From positions 1 to 5,746 of the forward strand of contig CALFIT010000271.1 of the NCBI GenBank assembly GCA_937877465.1: a stretch of 5,746 bases of DNA, in the 5' to 3' direction. Source of the DNA: an uncultured Bacteroidales bacterium (GTDB lineage: Bacteria > Bacteroidota > Bacteroidia > Bacteroidales > F082). Numbering within the stretch: the first letter of the stretch is position 1; each line of letters opens with the position of its first letter. The translations under genes were made by a program, and so were the position numbers. The notes below the pieces were generated by a model. That model saw only the letters and a list, made by a program, of their open reading frames with translations, searched no databases and was not told the origin of the DNA. Shown piece after piece: positions 1 to 5,727 of the stretch.

Positions 1-2
1 AC

Positions 3-404
3 GCACAAAACTGGATTGGTGTCCGTGGCGCTTTCGGTAGCAGCTACGGTGCCGAGCTCTCATTTCAACATGGCTTCAATGCCCACAACCGTTTGGAACT
101 GGATCTGGGTTGGAACAGACATGACACCTATGGCTACTACAACCTCTCCGGTGTTTATCAGTGGATGGGCGGTATCGCCAACAACTTTGGTTGGTTTGCT
201 GGTATCGGTGCCAATGCTGGTTTGTGGGATGGCTACAACGATGGTAAGTTTGGTCTCGGATTCCTTGCCCAAGCTGGTTTAGAGTACAACTTCCAAGCTG
301 TGCCTATCCAACTCACCATCGACTTCCGTCCGCAATGGGACGTCCTGGGTGCAGCAAGCGGATTTGGCTATGCTGGTGCTTTTGGTATCCGTTACAGATG
401 GTAA
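3..404 (+). CDS. Outer-membrane beta-barrel protein, C-terminal part (5' end outside window)
   Basis: The frame is open from the left edge, so this is the last 133 residues of a longer protein; the in-frame ATG at position 93 is internal, because the same barrel-like pattern continues upstream of it. The translation is a series of short amphipathic strands rich in Gly, Tyr, Trp and Phe, separated by Asn/Gly/Asp turns (for example ELDLGWNRH, FAGIGANAGLWDG, LAQAGLEYNF, LTIDFRPQWDV). It ends in FGIRYRW with a terminal aromatic residue, as expected for proteins inserted by the BAM machinery. Small barrels of this kind are common unnamed envelope proteins in Bacteroidota. I see about six to seven strands; the signal peptide and first strands lie outside the window. 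Ligand and function cannot be told. A strong terminator follows 18 nt after the stop, so it is the last gene of its transcript. Confidence 0.8.
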   Translation, partial: AQNWIGVRGAFGSSYGAELSFQHGFNAHNRLELDLGWNRHDTYGYYNLSGVYQWMGGIANNFGWFAGIGANAGLWDGYNDGKFGLGFLAQAGLEYNFQAVPIQLTIDFRPQWDVLGAASGFGYAGAFGIRYRW

Positions 405-422
405 GCATACCTAAATCAATTG

Positions 423-450
423 AAAAAGGCCGCAGCAATGCGGCCTTTTT
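423..450. terminator. Bidirectional intrinsic terminator between convergent genes
   Basis: A perfect 12-bp stem (AAAAAGGCCGCA pairing with TGCGGCCTTTTT) closes on a GCAA loop. On the plus strand it is followed by T5-C-T-A-T-T, and on the minus strand the A5 arm gives a T5 tract. It sits between the barrel gene ending at 404 and the convergent DUF4476 gene ending at 470, so it can end transcription from both sides. Confidence 0.9.
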
Positions 451-469
451 CTATTAGGGGCAGTTGGCT

Positions 470-1222
470 TTACAGCCCTTGGATGTACTCGTTCAGCTCG
501 TGCTTCGAGGCGTCGTAGGTGAACACCTCGTTCAGCAGGTAGTATTTGTTCTGCTCGGTGCAAAAGCTGTAGGCGTATTTGGCAAACTCTAACTTGTTGT
601 TTTCGAAAGAGAACAGCTTGCAGATGTCGGCGATTTGGCGCACCGTCATGGGGTTGTTGGCGACGACCTGCTTGGCCAAGGTCAGCTTGGTGTTGTCGTA
701 GGTCTCGTTGGAAATCATGCGGTAGGCCTCGTCATAGTCATGCTGGCTCATGCCCTGGGTAGGATGGACGGGTGACATAGGCGGCATGGGCACGGGTGCT
801 GGTTCGGGAGTCACCACGGCGGGTTGGCTCTCAATTAGGTCCATGGTCAACTCGGGACGGACATGGCTTTGCGACGATTCAAGTCCGTAAAAGCCTTTCG
901 ACTGCACGACGCTCAGCGTTTGGGGCTGCCTCAGGTCGACGAACTGGCCCACGCAGTTTTGCAGCTGGTTGTTCAGCTCAACGCGGATGTAGAAGCTGTC
1001 GTCCCAAAGGTTGCGGATGCAGATGGAACGCACAGGTTGCTCGTTCTGCAACACGTCGTCGACATAGAGCCAAAAGCTCTGGTGCCGTGGCGCGACGACG
1101 GTCAGCGTGCTGTTTTGCTGATGTTGGCCGCCGCCGTGCCTGACCTTTGCGGAAGCCTCTTGCGCCACGGATAGGCCGAGGGTGAAGGCCATCAAGGCGA
1201 GGAGTAAGGAAATTCTCTTCAT
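470..1222 (-). CDS. Secreted DUF4476-domain protein
   Basis: 250 residues. The start is the ATG at 1222: it is the first ATG, it opens a clear signal peptide (MKRISLLLALMAFTLGLSVA), and a promoter lies 28 nt upstream. The longer frame to 1279 would need a TTG start inside that promoter. Cleavage is likely after A20 or A25, and there is no lipobox Cys. Residues 38-115 look like a compact beta domain (STLTVVAP..FWLYVDDV..IRNLWDDSFYIRVELNN..VGQFVDL), reminiscent of domains that precede DUF4476 in Bacteroidota. Residues 134-155 form a Pro-rich linker. Residues 162-247 match DUF4476 as I know it: ANNPMTVRQIADICKLFSF, then NKLEFAKYAYSFC, ending HELNEYI. The family is common in Bacteroidota and its function is unknown; this protein is probably periplasmic or surface-exposed. 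It is monocistronic: own promoter and own terminator. Residues 90, 201 and 221 are Cys. Confidence 0.88.
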   Translation of the reverse strand: MKRISLLLALMAFTLGLSVAQEASAKVRHGGGQHQQNSTLTVVAPRHQSFWLYVDDVLQNEQPVRSICIRNLWDDSFYIRVELNNQLQNCVGQFVDLRQPQTLSVVQSKGFYGLESSQSHVRPELTMDLIESQPAVVTPEPAPVPMPPMSPVHPTQGMSQHDYDEAYRMISNETYDNTKLTLAKQVVANNPMTVRQIADICKLFSFENNKLEFAKYAYSFCTEQNKYYLLNEVFTYDASKHELNEYIQGL

Positions 1223-1249
1223 GTTGGATAGGTTTGGTAATTGATGGGA

Positions 1250-1280
1250 CAAAACTACGGTTTTTTTCGGAATCTGCAAA
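1250..1280 (-). promoter_or_regulatory. Bacteroidota-type promoter of the DUF4476 gene
   Basis: Read on the minus strand: TTTG (1277-1280), 19 nt, then TAGTTTTG (1250-1257). This matches the Bacteroidota vegetative pattern TTTG-N19-21-TAnnTTTG exactly. Transcription would start near 1243 and give a leader of about 20 nt before the ATG at 1222. There is no Shine-Dalgarno in the leader, which is usual for the phylum. The element lies in the gap after the ATPase stop at 1295, so the gene need not depend on read-through. Confidence 0.7.
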
Positions 1281-1294
1281 AGATTTCTTATGCC

Positions 1295-2644
1295 TTATAG
1301 CAGCGGCGTCATATAAAGTGGCAGATAGGTGATGCCCGCCTCTTGCTTGTAGTCGGCGGCGTGGAGCACCATCGGCGTGGTGATGTTCTCCGTATATGTC
1401 GCCAAACACTTGTTGAGCGACGACAGCGTATAGTTTTTCCCGCTTTTCACTTCGATTGGGATGATGTTGTGGCGGCTCGTCACCTTGCTTTTCAGCAGAA
1501 GAAAGTCGATTTCCATGCGCTCCTCTTTCTTCTCTGACGACCTGCTGAAAAAATAGAGGCTATGCCCGGCGGCGACAAGCATCTGCGCTACAACGTTCTC
1601 AACCAACATCCCTTCATTGACCTCCAATTTTCCGAACAGCAGCTTGCGATAGATGTCGGAAGTCACGATGCCGCGCTCGTCGAAAGCCTGGCTGATGAGC
1701 AGTCCGGTGTCGTTAAGGTAGCATTTGAGCGTGGTGCGACTCTCGTTCATTTTCAGCCCAACGTTGGGCTCGGTGGAGTTGTAGCAGATGTTGCCCACTC
1801 GCGCGTCCTTGAGCCAAAAGAAGGCATCGTCCCAATCGCGGTATTTTGCATCGGGTTTCAAGGACGAAAGCCGGAACTTTTTCTCGTGTTTCGACAATTG
1901 CGACGGGATTTGGTCAAAAATGCCGGCCACTTTGTCGGCTTGTTCGCCGGCATAGTTGAAGATGTCGTTACGGTAGATTTCCAAGATGTCGCGCTTGACG
2001 GCGTCCACTTCCTCAAAGTCCTTGGTCTCGACATATTTCTTGACAGCCTGAGGCATTCCACCCACAATCATATAAAGACGGAAAGCATCCATGGCCTGCC
2101 GATGGAAGGCTTGCCCCATAGGCCGTTTTTCCTCGTACATCTTCCTGATGAAATCCATCAGCATGTCGTTTCCTGTGGCCCAAAGGAACTCTTCAAAATC
2201 CATCGGATACATCTTCAACGTCCGCTCCTCGGAAGGAATCACAATGCCTTGGGTGTTTTTCTTGATGCTCATGAGCGAACCCGTCTCAATGTAGTCGTAC
2301 CGCCCGTCGGCTACCAAAAACTTGATGGCTGCCCGTGCTCTTGGACAAAGTTGGACTTCGTCGAAGATGATCAGCGACTTCCGTGGGTATAGTTTTACCT
2401 TATAATGGTTGGTCAGGTAGAGAAACAGCGTGTCCAAGTCCTCCAAATACAAGTCAAACCATTCCCTCACCATCTGGGGGGCTTTGTTGAAGTCGATGAG
2501 GAGATAGGAGTCATACTCGCGTTTTGCGAACTCCTCCACGATATAGCTCTTTCCGATGCGCCGCGCCCCTTCAATGAGCAATGCGACTTCTCCATTCCTA
2601 TTGTTCTTCCAATCAAGGAGTTGGCTGTATATTTTTCTTTTCAT
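1295..2644 (-). CDS. AAA_14 / DUF4143 family ATPase
   Basis: 449 residues from the ATG at 2644; the longer frame to 2686 would need a TTG start inside the promoter, so it was not used. The P-loop is G26-ARRIG-K32-S33 and Walker B is LIIFDE (D95, E96), followed by the family's QLCPRARAAIKFL. A sensor-like ETGS stretch (120-123) and the MYPMDFEEFLWA segment (145-156) are typical of AAA_14 proteins. From about 215 to the end is the DUF4143 part: WLKDARVGNIC, CYLNDTGLL (308-316), LVENVVAQML, then ME-ID380 and IPIE398-V-K400, which fit a PD-(D/E)XK nuclease-like core. Length is normal for the family and no break is seen. Such genes occur in many copies per genome in Bacteroidota and other phyla; their role is not established. 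The protein is cytoplasmic. It follows the T9SS cargo with a 101-nt gap filled by a repeat array and its own promoter. Confidence 0.9.
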   Translation of the reverse strand: MKRKIYSQLLDWKNNRNGEVALLIEGARRIGKSYIVEEFAKREYDSYLLIDFNKAPQMVREWFDLYLEDLDTLFLYLTNHYKVKLYPRKSLIIFDEVQLCPRARAAIKFLVADGRYDYIETGSLMSIKKNTQGIVIPSEERTLKMYPMDFEEFLWATGNDMLMDFIRKMYEEKRPMGQAFHRQAMDAFRLYMIVGGMPQAVKKYVETKDFEEVDAVKRDILEIYRNDIFNYAGEQADKVAGIFDQIPSQLSKHEKKFRLSSLKPDAKYRDWDDAFFWLKDARVGNICYNSTEPNVGLKMNESRTTLKCYLNDTGLLISQAFDERGIVTSDIYRKLLFGKLEVNEGMLVENVVAQMLVAAGHSLYFFSRSSEKKEERMEIDFLLLKSKVTSRHNIIPIEVKSGKNYTLSSLNKCLATYTENITTPMVLHAADYKQEAGITYLPLYMTPLL

Positions 2645-2657
2645 GATGATGTATCTT

Positions 2658-2745
2658 ACACCTTTTTGAGATTTTTTACGCTGCAAAAATACACCTTTTT
2701 TAGATTTTTTACAAGCCTATTTTACACCTTTTTTAGATTTTTGTC
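2658..2745. repeat. Three 22-bp direct repeats with exact 33-bp period upstream of the ATPase
   Basis: On the plus strand the unit is ACACC-T6-AGA-T6-AC. Copies begin at 2658, 2691 and 2724, exactly 33 bp apart, with 11-bp spacers (2680-2690 and 2713-2723) that differ in sequence. Copy 2 is the full form. Copy 1 differs from it by a single T-to-G change at 2668. Copy 3 matches through 2742 and then diverges three bases before the stop of the upstream gene. On the transcribed strand each unit contains two A-tracts whose starts are 9 nt apart, so the region should be intrinsically bent. With a 33-bp period, about three helical turns, the units face nearly the same side of the helix. Copy 1 lies in the mRNA leader, copy 2 exactly between the promoter elements, and copy 3 upstream of -33. 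This suggests an operator array, possibly for autoregulation; the binding protein is unknown. Confidence 0.85.
2684..2714 (-). promoter_or_regulatory. Bacteroidota-type promoter of the ATPase gene
   Basis: Read on the minus strand: CTTG with its TTG at 2712-2714, 20 nt, then TATTTTTG (2684-2691), matching TAnnTTTG. The expected start of transcription is near 2677, leaving a leader of about 33 nt that contains most of repeat copy 1. The -7 element falls in the spacer between copies 1 and 2, while copy 2 fills the interval between the two promoter boxes. The A/T-rich setting makes chance matches easier, so confidence is moderate. Confidence 0.55.
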
Positions 2746-4752
2746 TTATTCGACCACCAATTTCTTCGTCACTACGCTGCCACCGAGCATCTGGACGGTA
2801 TAGATGCCTGCGGGCCAACGGCTCACGTCGATGGTGCGCTGGCCTTCCACGGTGAAGTTGGCGACGATTTGTCCTTGCATGTTGAGCACCATCACGCTGA
2901 CGGCGCCTTTGTCGTAGTCGGTGCTGAGGGTGAACTGCCCCTTGGCGGGATTGGGATAGACCTCGGCGTTGAAGGCGGCTTCGGCGTGACTTTCGTGGAC
3001 ACCCACCATCAGGTTCTCGTCGTTGCTGAAGGTGACCACCTTGCCCGCCACGCGCAACACTGGGTTGTCGGGGGCGGCGCACTCGGTGCAGGTCACGCCG
3101 TCGATGCAGTCGGGGTGGTTGGGATGGCAGAGGTCGAGATAGGTCGGGTCGAACTGGTAGAACAGCTCGGCTTGTCCGGCGCTGAGGCATTCCGTGAGGT
3201 CGAAGTCCCACACGAGTCCGATGCTGCCAGGGCACCATCCGCTGCGGCTGTATATCCAAGTGCCGTTTTGCGGCTGGCAGCCTGCGGGGTTGGGGTTGCA
3301 GGTGCGCCACAGGTGCTGGTCATACTTGTTTTGGCCGTCGACGAGGATGTGGTGCGTGGCTTCGTAGAACTCGGCGGCGTTGCCCGTGTTGAAGCAGTTG
3401 TTGGTGCCGCTGCTCCAGTTGTGGCCGGTGGTGGTGATCTTCAGCTTGGCGGCCTCGGCTTGGTCGCTGAAGGTGTAGTTGACCACGGGCACGGGCTGCT
3501 GGTTGGCATAGTCGCCGAAGGCGTAGGTGCCAAACCAAATCTCGTCCATGTCGACGTAAAGGTAGTCGGGCGTGCCTTTGGTGAAGCTGAAAACCAAGGT
3601 GGGGTTGTAGCCGCTGCCGCCCCAGCTCTCCATGTAGAACTCGATCTCCAACAGGCCTTGCAGCATGGAGGTGTAGTCGCTCACGTCCACGTCGTCGTCG
3701 CATTGCACGCCGAAGGGGGTGCAATAGCGGAACAGCTCCATCCATTCGCCTCGGTAGTTCCTGATCTTCACGCCGCCCACGCGGTCGTAGCCGTCGCAGT
3801 TGTTGTTCACGCAGGTGTGGTCGTAGTGCGCCAATATTTCATTGAACGCGCCCACATGCGAGGGCATGACATATTCGCCGATGGCGCTGTGGTGCGTCGG
3901 GTCGCAAACGAGGTCGCCGTTCATCGTCACCACGTCCAAGTGGCTGTCAATCTGGTTGGTGACTTCAAAGCGGTTGCTGAACGTCGTGGTCTTGTTGCCG
4001 CTTTGGGTCACGCTGACGGTCAGGTCGAAGTCGCCGAAACCGCTCGGTGTCCAAAAGCCGTAGTAATAGCCGTTGTCAGGGTCGTCGGGATAGTCGGTCT
4101 TCAAGAGGATGTCCTGCCCGTCGACATTCGCTTTCACCTCCGTGAACTTGATGACTTCGGAGTGCTCGATATAGGCTGAAACGACAATCAAGACGGGATG
4201 AAGGGCATCCAAATAGACCTTGGTGCCTTCGTAGGGACGGCGGATTTTCACTTCGGGTTCGTAGGCATACGGGTCGACGACCTCAAAGCTCTTCACCACG
4301 TCGGGGGCGGGCAGCCAGTTGGCGTCGCCGGCTTGCGTGGCCTTGAACTTCACGACACCCGTCTCGCCCGTCAAGGTCAGGATGTTGCCATTAATTGTGG
4401 CCGGGCCTTCCATCATCTCGAAGCTGACGGGCAGTCCCGACGAAGCTGTGGCTTCCAAGGTAATCGGTGCGTTGAAGGTCAGTTGGTTGGGGATGTCGGC
4501 CATCTCGATGAGTTGGGCGTTGCCGTCGGGCTGTTGGCGCACGAGGAGGTTGTCGAAGCCGCCCGTGCCGCCTTGCGAGTGGAAGAAGAGGCCGTCCCAA
4601 ACGTGGTAGTCGAGCTTGTCGCCGCTGCCCGGTGTGAGGTTCATGCATACGTTGGTGCAGCCCGCCATCTGGATCCAGTCGCCGGTGCAGCCGGGTTTCA
4701 CGAACACCGTCACTGCGCCTGCGCCGTCGTAGGCCGTGAAGTCGAACGACAT
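2746..4752 (-). CDS. T9SS-secreted PNGase F-like glycosidase (5'-truncated)
   Basis: 668 residues are counted from the ATG at 4752, but this is not the true start: family-like coding continues in frame to about 4794 (EFDYNDGGWTRYK) and then meets argG, so signal peptide and N-terminus are lost. A jelly-roll-like piece (1-75) is followed by Ig-like domains at about 88-158 (GLPVSFEMMEGPATINGNIL) and 165-265. Residues 280-520 resemble the two PNGase F domains: CDGYDRVGGVKI with D323, EFYMESW with E375, and AAEFYEATH with E461, corresponding to PNGase F D60, E118 and E206; RTCNPNP (C485) and SGWCPGS (C507) match its last disulfide. The predicted reaction is release of N-glycans from glycoproteins outside the cell. 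Residues 593-668 are a T9SS type A sorting domain (YPNPAKG, WPAGIYTVQM, KKLVVE). The assignment rests on recalled family sequence, not a search. No terminator is seen after the stop, so read-through into the ATPase is possible. Confidence 0.8.
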   Translation of the reverse strand: MSFDFTAYDGAGAVTVFVKPGCTGDWIQMAGCTNVCMNLTPGSGDKLDYHVWDGLFFHSQGGTGGFDNLLVRQQPDGNAQLIEMADIPNQLTFNAPITLEATASSGLPVSFEMMEGPATINGNILTLTGETGVVKFKATQAGDANWLPAPDVVKSFEVVDPYAYEPEVKIRRPYEGTKVYLDALHPVLIVVSAYIEHSEVIKFTEVKANVDGQDILLKTDYPDDPDNGYYYGFWTPSGFGDFDLTVSVTQSGNKTTTFSNRFEVTNQIDSHLDVVTMNGDLVCDPTHHSAIGEYVMPSHVGAFNEILAHYDHTCVNNNCDGYDRVGGVKIRNYRGEWMELFRYCTPFGVQCDDDVDVSDYTSMLQGLLEIEFYMESWGGSGYNPTLVFSFTKGTPDYLYVDMDEIWFGTYAFGDYANQQPVPVVNYTFSDQAEAAKLKITTTGHNWSSGTNNCFNTGNAAEFYEATHHILVDGQNKYDQHLWRTCNPNPAGCQPQNGTWIYSRSGWCPGSIGLVWDFDLTECLSAGQAELFYQFDPTYLDLCHPNHPDCIDGVTCTECAAPDNPVLRVAGKVVTFSNDENLMVGVHESHAEAAFNAEVYPNPAKGQFTLSTDYDKGAVSVMVLNMQGQIVANFTVEGQRTIDVSRWPAGIYTVQMLGGSVVTKKLVVE

Positions 4753-5632
4753 CTTGTAGCGCGTCCAGCCGCCGTCGTTGTAGTCGAACTCCGCCCGGAG
4801 TTTCGTACACGCCGCGGCTTTTCATGCCCACGCAGCGGTTCTCGCAGATGTCAACCAAGCCAACGCCGTTCTTTCCGCCGATTTTGTTGATTTCAAGCAT
4901 AAGCTCCAAGCCGTTCATTTTTTTGCCGTTGAGACTAACCGGAATTCCCTTTTCCCATTCGATTGTGACATACTCGCCTTCATCGCTTGCTTTTTCGGGA
5001 ACGGTGGTGTTTTTGAGCATGTGCGGATAGTTCGGCTCGTTCTCCGTTTTTTCAAGCTCCAGGCCCTCGTGGCTGATGTGCCAGATGTTCTCGTCGCGGG
5101 AATATGACTGGTCTTTTTTCATCGGAACTTCAAGACCACGGTCTTCAAGGAATTTGATTTCGGCTTCGCGGCTGTCCATGTTCCATTTGTCGTCACGCCA
5201 AGCAGCAATTACGCGCAAATCCGGTGCGAACGCTTTGATTGCAAGCTCGAAACGCACCTGGTCGTTGCCCTTTCCCGTCGCGCCGTGGCAGATTGCGACC
5301 GCGCCTTCCTGACGAGCGTACTCAACCAAGATTTTCCCGATGAGCGGGCGGGCAGTCGATGTGCCGAGCAAATATTCGTCCTCGTAAACGGCATTTGCCT
5401 TCAAAGCCGGCCAAATGTATTCTTCGATGTATTCCTGTCGCGCGTCAACGACATAGCAGGCAGAAGCGCCCGTTTTGAGCGCACGGCCTTTAATCGCTTC
5501 CCAGTCATCGCCCTGACCGACATCGATACAGACGGCGATAACATCGTAATCATAATTTTCTTTGAGCCACGGAATGATGACCGTTGTGTCCAATCCACCA
5601 GAATAAGCCAAGACAACCTTTTCTTTTGCCAT
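4391..5632 (-). CDS. argG: Argininosuccinate synthase, truncated at residue 281 and joined out of frame to the T9SS gene
   Basis: ArgG joins citrulline and aspartate with ATP in arginine synthesis. The ATG at 5632 has a GAGG site 6 nt upstream. The frame gives the PP-loop AYSGGLDTT (9-17), EYLLGTSTARP, the second signature GATGKGNDQVRF (117-128), SYSRDENIWHISHEG (176-190) and, near the break, NRCVGMKSRGVYETPGG (265-281). True ArgG coding stops at 4790; the family needs about 120 more residues, including the C-terminal oligomerisation helix. The frame stays open to 4391, adding 132 Arg/Pro-rich residues that are only the T9SS gene read out of frame. The total of 413 residues is close to a normal ArgG length by chance, so an automatic caller may name it intact. 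It should be inactive as written. The type (MAKEKVVLAYSGGLDTT..CIDVGQG) is more like Bacillota or Spirochaetota ArgG than the Bacteroidota form I know. Confidence 0.85.
   Translation of the reverse strand: MAKEKVVLAYSGGLDTTVIIPWLKENYDYDVIAVCIDVGQGDDWEAIKGRALKTGASACYVVDARQEYIEEYIWPALKANAVYEDEYLLGTSTARPLIGKILVEYARQEGAVAICHGATGKGNDQVRFELAIKAFAPDLRVIAAWRDDKWNMDSREAEIKFLEDRGLEVPMKKDQSYSRDENIWHISHEGLELEKTENEPNYPHMLKNTTVPEKASDEGEYVTIEWEKGIPVSLNGKKMNGLELMLEINKIGGKNGVGLVDICENRCVGMKSRGVYETPGGVRLQRRRLDALQDVVRLHGLRRRRRSDGVRETRLHRRLDPDGGLHQRMHEPHTGQRRQARLPRLGRPLLPLARRHGRLRQPPRAPTARRQRPTHRDGRHPQPTDLQRTDYLGSHSFVGTARQLRDDGRPGHN
4788..4797. other. Chimeric junction between argG and the T9SS gene
   Basis: On the minus strand the ArgG frame ends its family match at the second Gly of TPGG (codon at 4790-4792). 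The T9SS-cargo frame, shifted by one base, begins to make sense with GCG-GAG-TTC (4786-4794). Upstream in the cargo frame there is a TGA inside the ArgG codons for Met-Lys (MKSRG), so the cargo frame cannot extend into argG. The shared stretch at the join is about six bases (GGCGGA), consistent with a microhomology join. Confidence 0.75.
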
Positions 5633-5638
5633 AAAACG

Positions 5639-5642
5639 CCTC
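5639..5642 (-). promoter_or_regulatory. Shine-Dalgarno site of argG
   Basis: On the minus strand GAGG stands 6 nt before the ATG at 5632 (GAGGCGTTTTATG). It decides this start over the longer frame to 5689. No comparable site precedes the two Bacteroidota-type starts at 1222 and 2644. Confidence 0.65.
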
Positions 5643-5661
5643 GATTTGATAAGAAATTGAA

Positions 5662-5689
5662 TGCATATGTGCGAAAGCACAAACGTCAA
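5662..5689 (-). promoter_or_regulatory. Possible sigma-70-type promoter of argG
   Basis: On the minus strand TTGACG (5684-5689) is a five-of-six match to the -35 consensus. After 16 nt comes TATGCA (5662-5667), a poor -10 (only TAT fits). A start near 5655 would give a leader of about 22 nt with the GAGG site inside. The -35 is convincing; the -10 is weak. Confidence 0.35.
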
Positions 5690-5703
5690 TAGTTTCCACT
5701 AAC

Positions 5704-5727
5704 GCAAACGGTTTGCTTGCAAACCGT
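5704..5727. promoter_or_regulatory. Overlapping palindromes upstream of argG
   Basis: ACGGTTTGC (5708-5716) and GCAAACCGT (5719-5727) form a perfect inverted repeat with 9-bp arms and a TT centre. A further GCAAAC at 5704-5709 pairs with GTTTGC at 5711-5716, so the six-base word occurs three times in alternating orientation. The block lies 19 bp upstream of the putative -35 of argG, a position suited to a dimeric regulator, or it could be a transcribed hairpin of the gene further right. The regulator is unknown. Confidence 0.5.

Noticed and set aside
93..404. The barrel gene starting at the ATG at 93 as a complete 103-residue protein.
   Set aside because: The frame is open to the left edge with matching beta-strand pattern, and no signal peptide follows the ATG at 93.
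1276..1293. Imperfect hairpin just after the ATPase stop (GCA..TGC arms with one mismatch).
   Set aside because: Short, mismatched stem with no T tract after it on the minus strand; it also overlaps the -33 box of the next promoter. Not called a terminator.
1562..2392. Plus-strand open frame of 276 codons opposite the ATPase.
   Set aside because: It lies wholly antisense to the P-loop and DUF4143 coding and shows no domain of its own.
2658..2745. The repeat array as a CRISPR array or a replication iteron cluster.
   Set aside because: Spacers are only 11 bp and there are no cas genes. No replication initiator gene is nearby, and the array overlays a promoter.
2644..2803. A plus-strand frame (from 2405) whose end repeats an 11-residue motif YTFxRFFT three times across the 33-bp array.
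   Set aside because: 33 bp is divisible by three, so any frame through the array gives an 11-residue repeat. The rest of the frame is antisense to the well-supported ATPase and has no recognisable start signal.
2869..4179. Long plus-strand open frame of 436 codons opposite the T9SS cargo.
   Set aside because: Val/Ala/Gly/His-rich composition is typical of antisense to GC-rich coding. The minus-strand reading has clear domains and motifs.
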